A stretch of 64,000 bases of DNA from DATNPH01 sp036703315 (lineage in GTDB: Bacteria > Cyanobacteriota > Cyanobacteriia > Cyanobacteriales > Coleofasciculaceae). Position 1 is the stretch's first letter. Each line of letters starts with the position of its first letter. The translations under genes and the position numbers were made by a program. Of the stretch, positions 43,083-50,832 are shown one piece after another. The DNA lies in the NCBI GenBank assembly GCA_036703315.1, contig DATNPH010000151.1, positions 27,738 to 91,737 of the forward strand, read 5' to 3'. The notes under the pieces were generated by a model. The model was not told the DNA's origin and made no database searches. It saw only the letters and a list, made by a program, of their open reading frames with translations.

Positions 43083-43325
43083 ATGGTAGACGATAAAGAT
43101 TCAAATAGCAACCCCAATGTGTCAAGTCTGAAGGAGCTTCGTGAGTGTCTGGGGATGACTCAAGAAGAGTTCGCTCGTGAGTTAGGCACAACTCGCGAGA
43201 CAATTGGTCGTCATGAAAGAGGTGTTCACCGTATTAGATTTACGTTTGCTCAAGTAAAGCGGTTGGTTGAGCTTATAGAACAGGCAGGCATATCTATCAA
43301 AGACCTTCCTGATGATATCGAGTGA
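43083..43325 (+). CDS. XRE-family HTH regulator B (tandem paralogue)
   Basis: 80 residues. HTH at about 15-50: LKELRECLGMTQEEFARELG, recognition helix TRETIGRHERG, then HRIRFTFAQVKRLVELI and the invariant tail EQAGISIKDLPDDIE. The longer in-frame reading from 42900 would place leader, terminator-like hairpin and dyad inside the protein and has no counterpart in copy A, so I reject it. Differences from A cluster in the recognition helix. No divergent operon remains next to it, so its targets may be elsewhere. Confidence 0.85.
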   Translation: MVDDKDSNSNPNVSSLKELRECLGMTQEEFARELGTTRETIGRHERGVHRIRFTFAQVKRLVELIEQAGISIKDLPDDIE

Positions 43326-43460
43326 TGGTTAACTGTATTGGTTGCGATCGCTCTGGATGGTCATGGGTGGGATCATACCTTTTAGGGGGTGCTTACTTTG
43401 AGGTTTGAAATTTCAGAAAAGCGCAATCGCGAAAGGCTCTAGGTGAGAAATACTTTTCCG

Positions 43461-45701
43461 CTAGCTCTGCCTATAATCTTCAGCGTTTTTAATGTCTTCT
43501 GACTTAGTTATCTGTTGTTCAACACTCAAAGGTTGGGTTTGCACATTGCACAGTGGATTCTGCTGCAACTCAGCAATAAATTTTGTTTGGTTTTCAACTA
43601 ATAATCTCAGGAATAAAATTGGAAATACAACTAAAAAAACTACCAATAATGCCTTAGAGAATATTAATGAAAATAATGATAAGCAAAGCCATAAAATAAA
43701 TCTATATATCTCGAAAGTAACCCAAGATACAATCCTCATAAATACAGCGAATATAAATAGATAAAAAAGAACAAGAATAGGTATAAATAGTGGAGAAATA
43801 AATACATTTTTTACCTTTTCATTGTTAAGTAAATTAAAAACTGAAAGGAGTATTTTTCCTTTGAGGTTATCTTCTTTTGCTAAAGCGCTTCTTATCTTTT
43901 CTTTTCTCTCTAAATCGTGCCATAAGCCTTCTAATTGCTGATCAACCCAACTGAGGCTAAAAACCCGCTCGTAAACACGGTTATGAACTCTTAACTTACC
44001 CTGTTGCTCAACCACCAATCCCAACTGTAACAACTCCAGTTGTTCAGAACTATCATCTGTTATAACCTCACCTTCTTGCAAAATTTTTCGATAAACTCTC
44101 AGCACATAAAACGCATTCTGCTTATTCCTTAGAATGCGCTGGCGAAGTTTCCTCAAATGTTCTGTTGCTTCCTGAGCTTCCCATTCCCAATTTTCAACCA
44201 ATCGTGAGCATACCAATTGCTCAATCCACTCCGTTTCACCTCCTTCTGGAATAGGAGATTTAGCTTTATGAATAAGCTGCAAAAGTTTCTGCTTAAGAAC
44301 TGGTTGACTACCTACCCATAATTGTACCTCCCTAAGAACAGCCAGAGGGTTGCTGACCTCTCCCACCAATCCTTGGGCTAGCTGACTAATTTCTTTTTCC
44401 ACTTCCTCTAAAGCATCTCTTTTCTCTAATACTTGACTAGCAACTAAAAACCGATAATCTAAATCACTCAAGCTTTTATCGGCTGCCCATTCCTGAGCAT
44501 CCTGCAATGCCTGACCATACAACAGCCGCGATTCATCTTGATAATTAGAAGCTAACCAAGCAGTTATCGCCTGAGAGTATGGTCGGAGCTTTGCTAATGC
44601 CTCATTAACCCAACTGTGATCAAAAACTTCTTGATAAATGCGGTTGCAAACTCTTAACTTGTCCTGCTTCTTAACCACCAACCCCGACAGTCGCAATTCT
44701 ACTTGTTCATGGCTGTCATCAGCAGCAATTTCTCCCTGCTGCAAAACTTGCTGATACAGCCCTAGCAGCCGTCTAGCGCGTTGCTCATTTCTTAAAATGC
44801 GATCGCGTATTGTCCTCAGATGCTCTGGATTATCTTGAGATTCCCAATTTTCGATAATATGCGACCGCATTATCTGCTCAACTCTCTTCGTCTCCTCCCC
44901 AACAGGAATCAAAGCTTCAGAAGTAGCAACAAACTGGCAAATCTTTTGGGTTAGAAATGGCTGACCCTCCGTCCAACACAAAACCTCTTTTAACAGCGGT
45001 TGGGGGTTGCTAGCTCTATTTGTTAATCCCACTGCTAACGGCTGAGCTTCATACAATTCAAAACCACATACTTCGACAGCCCGTCCAATATTAAAAGGAG
45101 TGCGGTTTTTGTCTTGAATAAAATCAGAAGGTGTGGCAACACCCAGTAAACAGAACGTGAGACGTTTGTATTCTGGATTATCAACACGTAGGTTGTAGCA
45201 AGCGCGAATTAAAGCAAAAAAATCGTCAATCGAAAAATCTAAGCTGAGGACACTATCAATTTCATCAATAAAAATGACAATATTTTGACGAATCTCTGCC
45301 AGCAGCACGTCGTCAAAAAACTCACTCAATCGCTGCACAGGCGATAGCGGTTCGCGTTCTTTCCACCAAGTCCTGCGGTTAATTTTTCCAGATAGCTCGA
45401 ACTTGCTGACCAATTCGTAAAATAACCCCATGTACCAACCCACCGGAGTCACATTTTGGCTACCGATTTTTGACAGGTCGATCGCAGCACAGCGTACTCC
45501 TTCAGCTTCCAGCCTTTGCATCGTTCGGACTCGCAAGCTAGACTTCCCCATCTGCCGCGAGTTCAGGACATAACAAAATTCCCCTGCCTTCAACCCTTCA
45601 TAAAGGTCTTGATCTGCCTGACGCACAACATAACTGGGGGCATCAGCTTCTAGACTGCCACCAACTTGATATTGATAAGCCGATTTTTGTGTTGTATTCA
45701 T
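43461..45701 (-). CDS. AAA-like ATPase with duplicated winged-helix region and C-terminal membrane tail
   Basis: 746 residues. The N-terminal AAA-like (Pfam AAA_35 type) ATPase has Walker A LNSRQMGKSSL at about 46-56 and Walker B IVIFIDEIDS at about 140-149, followed by TPFNIGRAVEVCGFELYEAQPLA. Two homologous regions follow (about 240-370 and 465-605), each with a 'QP.L.QK' opening, 'EHLR..R.RILRN' and a 'LRV.NR.Y..VF..SWV' end; these look like repeated winged-helix/linker modules. From about 640 there are two or three strongly hydrophobic helices. Cyanobacterial relatives are usually fused to WD40 or other effectors; here a membrane segment takes that place. Possible role in signalling or defence (inference). 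Confidence 0.82.
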   Translation of the reverse strand: MNTTQKSAYQYQVGGSLEADAPSYVVRQADQDLYEGLKAGEFCYVLNSRQMGKSSLRVRTMQRLEAEGVRCAAIDLSKIGSQNVTPVGWYMGLFYELVSKFELSGKINRRTWWKEREPLSPVQRLSEFFDDVLLAEIRQNIVIFIDEIDSVLSLDFSIDDFFALIRACYNLRVDNPEYKRLTFCLLGVATPSDFIQDKNRTPFNIGRAVEVCGFELYEAQPLAVGLTNRASNPQPLLKEVLCWTEGQPFLTQKICQFVATSEALIPVGEETKRVEQIMRSHIIENWESQDNPEHLRTIRDRILRNEQRARRLLGLYQQVLQQGEIAADDSHEQVELRLSGLVVKKQDKLRVCNRIYQEVFDHSWVNEALAKLRPYSQAITAWLASNYQDESRLLYGQALQDAQEWAADKSLSDLDYRFLVASQVLEKRDALEEVEKEISQLAQGLVGEVSNPLAVLREVQLWVGSQPVLKQKLLQLIHKAKSPIPEGGETEWIEQLVCSRLVENWEWEAQEATEHLRKLRQRILRNKQNAFYVLRVYRKILQEGEVITDDSSEQLELLQLGLVVEQQGKLRVHNRVYERVFSLSWVDQQLEGLWHDLERKEKIRSALAKEDNLKGKILLSVFNLLNNEKVKNVFISPLFIPILVLFYLFIFAVFMRIVSWVTFEIYRFILWLCLSLFSLIFSKALLVVFLVVFPILFLRLLVENQTKFIAELQQNPLCNVQTQPLSVEQQITKSEDIKNAEDYRQS

Positions 45702-45745
45702 GGATGTTTGTGAAGGCTATAAGTTATATCTTTCTTGCTCTCCCT

Positions 45746-45890
45746 TTGACCCCCCTAACCCCCCTTATCAAGGGGGGAATATAAACAGAAGCTCCCTCAT
45801 TTCATGCTCCCCCCTTAGTAACAGGGGAATATCAAGAGAAGCTGCCTCACTTCATGCTCCCCCCTTACTAAGGGGGGCTGGGGGGGTGAA
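45746..45890. repeat. C-rich MITE-like repeat with internal direct repeats
   Basis: Left end TTGACCCCCCTAACCCCCCTT is roughly mirrored by the right end AAGGGGGGCTGGGGGGGTGAA. Inside, a block opening AGAAGCT.CCTCA.TTCATGC is repeated. Sequence of this CCCCCTTA/TAAGGGGG kind is common between cyanobacterial genes. It directly abuts the truncated gene at 45920. Confidence 0.65.
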
Positions 45891-45919
45891 TTATTGGCTA
45901 ACCAATTGACTAAGCCGCT

Positions 45920-46096
45920 TTATAAGTGGAGATAGTCTGCCTTTACCTCATCTAGTACTTGCTTTTCCGAATCCGTAAGTTCAGGCAAATCATCTTGCCA
46001 CTCTCGGAAGAATTGGTCATCATTAATGCGTTCTAGACCAAATCTTTCGATTAAGTCGATCAGATTTATCTTTTGAGCTTGAATAGTTTGAACCAT
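45920..46096 (-). CDS. 58-residue N-terminal remnant of a restriction-endonuclease-like family
   Basis: Minus-strand frame from the ATG at 46096 (AAGGAA nine bases upstream) to a TAA at 45920: MVQTIQAQKINLIDLIERFG, then DDQFFREWQDDLPELTDSEK, ending KADYLHL. From memory this matches only the first 60 residues of a cyanobacterial family of about 200 residues annotated as type I restriction subunit R-like/PD-(D/E)XK proteins, in which a 'NLL.YPPLLE' region and nuclease core follow. The core is absent; the C-rich repeat begins 30 bp downstream. It starts 18 bp after the AAA gene, same strand. Expression is possible; nuclease activity is not. Confidence 0.7.
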   Translation of the reverse strand: MVQTIQAQKINLIDLIERFGLERINDDQFFREWQDDLPELTDSEKQVLDEVKADYLHL

Positions 46097-46114
46097 GAAT
46101 TTATTTCCTTAAGT

Positions 46115-47161
46115 TTATGAGCGTATTAGGTTAGCGCCAAAATACTGAGAATATAAGTGACAACGTATATTGACAGAGTTACCGTTTAGCTTTATTAAAC
46201 CCAAGCTTTGTAACTTAAACGCTAGCATTGGTTCTAATTGCACAGGCTTCGTGGCTTCAACTACTTTTTTCATCGCCGTAGCAAGTTCCGAATGCTTCCG
46301 TAAATTCCATAAATGACCCCGCAAATGATCGCTATAAATACCCGATTCTGTGTGTGCTGTTTGCAAAAGTTGCTCAAAAGTAATCTCCTGATGAGTGAGG
46401 GAATAAATGGCTAACTGCATCAGATGAGGATGCCCTCCTACCATTTCCATTAGGGGCGCAAGACCTTGCGCCCCTACAGCATCCCAATAGAGTCCTCGGC
46501 GCTTTGCTAAATCCTGTAATTGCTCCAGCGTAAACTCTGGCAACTCGATCGGCACCCCAACATTAAAAGGCGATCGATTGATATTTAGCTGGATATAAAC
46601 TTCCGTAGAGTGGGCAATAACTAACCGCAGTTTTTTCCAGAGTTGACTAGTCCTTGCCTCCTCATGCCAAACTCGCAACATTCCAAGAAAGTCTTCAGCA
46701 ATTTGAGGATAGGGAAAAATCCGATCTACATCATCCAATGCCAAGACTAGCGGATGCTCTAATTGAGATAACAAATGCTCCTCAAAGTAAATCGTGCAGT
46801 TCTGGCTGCTACCTAACCCCTCCTCCCAATAATCAGTTAGTTGATTCGGTAGTCCCAACCGCCGACTAACAAACATACAGAAGCAACGCAGGAATTCATC
46901 CAGACCTTTCAAAACTGCCTGATCTGCCTGTAGCAAGTTCAAACGTACTGTTCGATAATTGTGCTTAGCTGCCCGATCGAGAATTCTGTCTATCAGCGAA
47001 GTTTTACCCATCCGCTTGGCTGCTTTAATCCGAAGTAGCGAACCAGGCTGCAAAATTGTCTCATAGCATCGAGACTCGATAGGAGGACGATCTACATAGT
47101 TAGAGACTTCTGCTTCTGCCTGCTCTTGAGCAACATCAGCGCTAACCCGATCAGGCTCCAC
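46115..47161 (-). CDS. AAA-like ATPase part of a frameshifted HTH-AAA gene
   Basis: Frame of about 349 codons with Walker A AAKRMGKTSL and Walker B LVLALDDVDRIF, plus RSPFNVGVPIELPEFTLEQL and a winged-helix-like end (LQSLGLIKLNGNSVNIRC). YVDRPPIESRCYETILQPGSLLRIK at the front normally follows an HTH domain in the same protein. The in-frame GTG at 47161 is a plain Val codon of the ancestral reading (SALEVEPDRV) without a ribosome-binding site. The HTH half is encoded in another frame at 47230-47415. Unless the frameshift is bypassed or is a sequencing error, this is a pseudogene. Confidence 0.8.
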   Translation of the reverse strand: MEPDRVSADVAQEQAEAEVSNYVDRPPIESRCYETILQPGSLLRIKAAKRMGKTSLIDRILDRAAKHNYRTVRLNLLQADQAVLKGLDEFLRCFCMFVSRRLGLPNQLTDYWEEGLGSSQNCTIYFEEHLLSQLEHPLVLALDDVDRIFPYPQIAEDFLGMLRVWHEEARTSQLWKKLRLVIAHSTEVYIQLNINRSPFNVGVPIELPEFTLEQLQDLAKRRGLYWDAVGAQGLAPLMEMVGGHPHLMQLAIYSLTHQEITFEQLLQTAHTESGIYSDHLRGHLWNLRKHSELATAMKKVVEATKPVQLEPMLAFKLQSLGLIKLNGNSVNIRCHLYSQYFGANLIRS

Positions 47162-47229
47162 CTCTAAAGCTGAAGATGAGCTATCGTTCTCTTGAGCATC
47201 AAAATCAGCGATTTCATGTAAATCTAGCC

Positions 47230-47415
47230 CTAATTTCTGGCAAATCTCAAAAAATTCAAATAATCCACGGGTCTACCATTAAGGAAGTTCCAAATAGTGG
47301 CTTTGGACAGCTGTAAACTCTCAGCTAGGTCTACCTGGCGGGCAAAACCCTTGCGCCTGAGAGCTGATTTAGCCTGTTGGATGTACTGAAGAGCAACTTT
47401 TAGCGATCGCGACAT
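47230..47415 (-). CDS. HTH N-terminal part of the frameshifted HTH-AAA gene
   Basis: 61 codons from the ATG at 47415: MSRSLKVALQYIQQAKSALR, then VDLAESLQLSKATIWNFLNGRPVDYLNF, a helix-turn-helix found at the N-terminus of cyanobacterial AAA-like proteins. It then runs out of frame and stops (LRFARN-stop). With one extra T in the T6 tract (A6 at 47249-47254 on the plus strand) the reading would continue FFEICQKLGLDLHEIADFDAQ straight into the AAA part. The fragment alone could still bind DNA. Confidence 0.78.
   Translation of the reverse strand: MSRSLKVALQYIQQAKSALRRKGFARQVDLAESLQLSKATIWNFLNGRPVDYLNFLRFARN
47249..47254 (-). other. Homopolymer frameshift site
   Basis: A6 (T6 on the coding strand) at the exact point where the HTH and AAA frames must join. 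Restoring T7 gives NFFEICQKLG, the expected family sequence. It may be a fixed mutation, a phase-variable tract or an assembly error. Confidence 0.7.
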
Positions 47416-47608
47416 GACGATTCAGGGGACAAAGCTTCCAAAATCATAGCCTTCCCCTCCTGTCCGTTTTGGAAACCAGCATTATCTCAGTAATAACTTA
47501 GTCATTCGCTACAAAGTGAGCATAACTCGAACCAAGTTAACTGTTTCCTTGTCCTGAACTCCGCAATACGTGGCGTTTCATGGGGTTATTGGAGTAAAGG
47601 ACAAGCCC

Positions 47609-47971
47609 ATGAACAAAAATCAGCAGGAAACTAACAAGAACACCTTAGTCGTGTTGAATGAAAAGGGAGAAGTAGTAGACATTAATAAATCCGCCGACTC
47701 TCACATCATTTGCCAGGAACGTCTTCGTCAATCCCGCATTAAATTTAACCTTGCCACTACATTAATTGGGATTAGCGCTTCCTTTTGTTTTACGGGAGTT
47801 GCACTTTTCTGGGCAGGCAAAATTTCAGAAGAAGCAGCCATAAAAACTGTGGACTTAGTTTCAAGAGTTGTTACCTCCTACTGCCTGCCGCTAATTAACA
47901 GTTCACAGAGCCAGCTCGATGAATTAACGAAAGAACTAGAGGATGAAACACAAGGAAGTAATACCTTCTAA
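47609..47971 (+). CDS. TRADD-N-associated two-transmembrane protein
   Basis: About 120 residues from the ATG at 47609 (AAGGA eight to nine bases upstream). The segment ICQERLRQSRIKFNLATTLIGISASFCFTGVALFWAG begins with the conserved 'QERLrQarltFnlA' helix of the cyanobacterial TRADD-N-associated membrane domain; only its position and motifs are cited here. A second weaker hydrophobic helix (VTSYCLPLINSSQSQLDEL) and a coiled-coil acidic end follow. An N-terminal LVVLNEKGEVVDINKSA strand precedes it. In published comparative work such domains occur in NTP-dependent conflict systems with caspase/STAND/TPR proteins; I infer a similar setting here from the adjacent AAA genes. Confidence 0.65.
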   Translation: MNKNQQETNKNTLVVLNEKGEVVDINKSADSHIICQERLRQSRIKFNLATTLIGISASFCFTGVALFWAGKISEEAAIKTVDLVSRVVTSYCLPLINSSQSQLDELTKELEDETQGSNTF

Positions 47972-47987
47972 CCTCTAGTAAACACCA

Positions 47988-48020
47988 AGATCCCCGACTT
48001 CTTGAAGAAGCCGGGGATCT
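47988..48020. terminator. Palindromic bidirectional terminator
   Basis: AGATCCCCGACTTCTT (47988-48003) pairs with AAGAAGCCGGGGATCT (48005-48020), 15 of 16 positions. It lies between two convergent genes, 17 bp and 38 bp from their stops. This GATCCCCG...CGGGGATC palindrome is a familiar dispersed cyanobacterial repeat. Confidence 0.65.
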
Positions 48021-48057
48021 GAACAGTCCAGTAACTCAAATAGGATTGCTATAACCT

Positions 48058-49833
48058 TCATCGGGTAGCGAACCATTCAGTTATCCCATCAGCGATCGCA
48101 CCTGCCAATTTCGGTTGTTCCTGTGAATTCGTTACCCATTCAAACTCCACCGGATTGCTCATAAACCCTAATTCCAGTAGCACGGCTGGAGCCGTTGTAG
48201 GACGAGTTAGCGCCAGATTGTCCCAAAACACTCCGTAGGAAGGTCGCCCCAGTTGCTTCACTATATAGTTATGCAAAAATACTGCTAAGCTGTGGGCTTG
48301 AGTGTTGTACCAAAAAGCTCCCATTCCTTTTGTATTCTGAGCGTCGCCTTCATCAGGTAGGGAATTGTAGTGAATCGAGATCGCGATCGCGGGTTTGAGT
48401 TGGTCAATCATCGTCACCCGATCTTGCAATGGTACATCCTTGTCGTCTTCTCTAGTCATATATACTGTTGCCCCCCGTGCCTGAAGCTGCTGTCGCACCA
48501 GCTTCGACATGATGAGAGTGACATTTTTTTCTGGATAACCCGTTGGTCCACTTGCGCCAGTATCCTCAGGTCCACCATGACCAGGATCGAGTAGGATTTT
48601 GATTCCGGCTAGAGGCTGAGAATTTTGGGTTTTGGATTGTTGATTTTGGACTGAAGAGACTTTTGCTGGGTGACGCAGGGATAATACCAGGCTTGTTCCT
48701 TCGTATCTGAGGTTATAGCCCCACTGTTGTTGAGATTTTAGGTTAAAGGTATATTGCAACTGACCGGGTGCAACTTGTTGCCAGTCCAGGCGAGAAATGA
48801 GTGGGTCATCATCCAGGCGAATGATGTCTGTTTGTGCTGTCGTGTTGTATAAGGTGAGAGTAAACGTGCGATCGCCCTGCTGTACACTCATTGGCACTGG
48901 CACTTGTAAGGGGAAAATAACTTCTGTTGCTCCCTCAACCTGACGGGCGCGGATACTCCGAATCAGCGATCGCGGAGGTACGCCACCGGGAATAATACGA
49001 ACTTCGGAAGCTTTAATCCAAGCGCCATAATCCAGTCGTACCCATTCTGCTTCTCGACCTGTAACGGTTGCTCTTGTCCCTTTGGGTAGAGGTGTTAGGC
49101 GAGAATAGTCTGTGGTTGGGCCCGTCCGGGCGACACCAGCCTCAGCAATTACCTCTGCTACTTCTAGCTTGGCTGGAGACAGAATCGATATTTTTCCTGA
49201 ACCTGGCTGGGTTGTTGTTTGACCATTCATTGTCAACTGGAACTGAGGTACACCCAAGTCAGCGGCACTCTCAGCTGTGGCACAACCTTGATATTGACCA
49301 GCTATTGCTCGCGAAGTCGGTTGATCAGCTTGCGTCAATGCCGCCGAATTGGCGGGTAGCTGGACATCCTGAGATTGCGACATCAGCGGGATCGTTTGAT
49401 TCCCTAGCTTGACGGAGACGGTAGCATTAGGAGATGCGATCGCGCCAAAACAAATCAGTTCACCGGGCATTCTGGCAATGTCTACCCTAGGTGTCAGTGA
49501 ATCTTTCCCAAAGGCTAACCCCTGTGGCACCGTAGGTGCGGTTGATGTGCGCGTGACTTTAATCTGACGTTCCTGATCGTTGTAGCGTACAGAAAACCGA
49601 TTTTCTCCCAACTGCAATGGGAAACTGGGAGCAAAATGTCCGGCTGGGCTACGAGCGATCGCTTTACCATTTACCAGTACCTCTCCTGTTGGTGGTGCTG
49701 AGCCAATAAAAAAAATTCGCTCTGCTGTAGTCTTGTGGTCAGCAGGGGGATAGACAATAGAAAGAGGTTGTTCTGCTAACACCGGTAATGTGATAAAAGT
49801 TCCTAGCACAGCTAAGCCCAGGATGCTTCTCAT
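48058..49833 (-). CDS. N-acetylmuramoyl-L-alanine amidase (Amidase_3) with SH3b and AMIN-like domains
   Basis: 591 residues, periplasmic. Signal peptide 1-20 (ITLPVLAE). An Ig-like N-terminal part (GEVLVNGKAIARSPAGHF) is followed by an SH3b domain at about 220-285 (AGVARTGPTTDYSRLTPLPKGT), an AMIN-like beta-sandwich at about 290-395 and the zinc amidase at about 408-590. Zinc ligands are in LDPGHGG (His), SIHYN (His) and the Glu after GYPEKN; LLELGFMSNP carries the catalytic Glu. It splits the peptide from muramic acid, for instance in septum or filament-cell remodelling. ATG start, full length, monocistronic. Confidence 0.93.
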   Translation of the reverse strand: MRSILGLAVLGTFITLPVLAEQPLSIVYPPADHKTTAERIFFIGSAPPTGEVLVNGKAIARSPAGHFAPSFPLQLGENRFSVRYNDQERQIKVTRTSTAPTVPQGLAFGKDSLTPRVDIARMPGELICFGAIASPNATVSVKLGNQTIPLMSQSQDVQLPANSAALTQADQPTSRAIAGQYQGCATAESAADLGVPQFQLTMNGQTTTQPGSGKISILSPAKLEVAEVIAEAGVARTGPTTDYSRLTPLPKGTRATVTGREAEWVRLDYGAWIKASEVRIIPGGVPPRSLIRSIRARQVEGATEVIFPLQVPVPMSVQQGDRTFTLTLYNTTAQTDIIRLDDDPLISRLDWQQVAPGQLQYTFNLKSQQQWGYNLRYEGTSLVLSLRHPAKVSSVQNQQSKTQNSQPLAGIKILLDPGHGGPEDTGASGPTGYPEKNVTLIMSKLVRQQLQARGATVYMTREDDKDVPLQDRVTMIDQLKPAIAISIHYNSLPDEGDAQNTKGMGAFWYNTQAHSLAVFLHNYIVKQLGRPSYGVFWDNLALTRPTTAPAVLLELGFMSNPVEFEWVTNSQEQPKLAGAIADGITEWFATR

Positions 49834-49885
49834 TCTTTATTCCAACTAATTTTTTAAAACCCAGTTATTTTACTAAAAAATATTC

Positions 49886-50431
49886 TCAATCTTCCAAAAG
49901 TTTAGTAGGTAGACCATCAATGCTTTTGAGGTTCTTGACTTGCCAATATTCATAAAGTCCCTGTTCTCCCTTTTTGTCTGCCCAATCGATGATAGTTCTT
50001 CTTTCTTCTTTTAATTCATAAATCGGTACGCCATGACCGCAAGATGTTTGGGCAGAGTCAACTTTTAGAACAATAATTTGGCGTTCTCCGGGCACAGGAT
50101 GAAAATTTGAGTAATAAGTTGACCATTCTTCATCTCTGGGGCGAATCACCTTACCATGACCATAAAGGCGCAGAATTAATGGCTTCTCAGAAAAGCTACA
50201 AAACATAATTGTCATTCGGCTATCTTCATTCAAGTGAGCAGCTGTTTCATTGCCACTACCCGTTAAATCAAGATAAGTCACTGTTTTATTATCAAGGCAT
50301 CGAAACGTATCTATTCCTTTAGGCGAGAGATTAATTCGACCTATTCGAGGTGCCGTTGCTGTGAAAAAAATCTTTTGTTCTTTAATGAAGTTTTGCAACG
50401 ACTCATTAATTTCAGAGTAAAACTTAGCCAT
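49886..50431 (-). CDS. Pyridoxamine 5'-phosphate oxidase-family (flavin/F420 split-barrel) protein
   Basis: 181 residues. MAKFYSEINESLQNFIKEQKIFFTATA, GRINLSPKG, NETAAHLNEDSRMTIMFCSF and GHGKVIRP trace the split-barrel fold of PPOX-type proteins, with the SPKG and N-E-T segments around the flavin phosphate. The C-terminal CGHGVPIYE and WADKKGEQGLYEYW is typical of the class seen in many bacteria as a stand-alone FMN-binding protein. It is not PdxH itself; substrate unknown. ATG start; divergent from pyrG. Confidence 0.9.
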   Translation of the reverse strand: MAKFYSEINESLQNFIKEQKIFFTATAPRIGRINLSPKGIDTFRCLDNKTVTYLDLTGSGNETAAHLNEDSRMTIMFCSFSEKPLILRLYGHGKVIRPRDEEWSTYYSNFHPVPGERQIIVLKVDSAQTSCGHGVPIYELKEERRTIIDWADKKGEQGLYEYWQVKNLKSIDGLPTKLLED

Positions 50432-50832
50432 TGAGCAACCTTTTTAAAAGAAAGCGAAACTCTTGGTCATTGGGTACCGCAATTTGTTACCTTTCAGATA
50501 AGGGCTACGACCCCTTTATCTGTGATCAAAGAAAATTAGTAGGAGGCAGAGAACTTTTTCTAAGCATTTATACGGAAATCCTATCTCCAGAATTTGCATT
50601 TTGAGCAGTGGAACTTAAGCGCTCTGGCTTGGTAACCCGGTAGGTAGACAAGGTAAAAAATTAGAAGCCAAGTGGGATAGGTTTAAACCGACAGGTACGA
50701 CAAGCTAGGGCTATCGATTGTTATTTTGCCGCGTTGATGGGGCAGCCCATACCAGCAACAGCGAACAACGATTGAAGAGTGTGGCACAATTGACGGGGGA
50801 AATCTCTAAAAGTTTGTGTTCTTATAAATTTT
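50432..50832. other. Divergent promoter region of PPOX gene and pyrG
   Basis: 401 bp with no gene. An inverted repeat at 50495-50522 (CAGATA-AGGG and CCCTTTATCTG) lies just upstream of the PPOX start and could be a hairpin or operator. Confidence 0.4.

Larger units (their letters stand above)
42351..43327. repeat. Tandem duplication of an approximately 495-bp HTH regulator module
   Basis: Unit A runs from 42351 and unit B from 42844, both opening GTGTTTCATA. Shared blocks include ATGGTGATACCTTTCGTAG (offset 496), the GGGGAAAC/GTTTCCCC hairpin (offset 496), the start codon (offset 497) and the coding end. Each unit carries a structured leader, a hairpin plus T-tract, a short dyad and an HTH gene. 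Confidence 0.9.

Noticed and set aside
43492..43764. 90-codon plus-strand frame
   Set aside because: Antisense to the membrane tail of the AAA-like ATPase.
45700..45909. 69-codon plus-strand frame rich in Pro
   Set aside because: It is translated C-rich repeat DNA.
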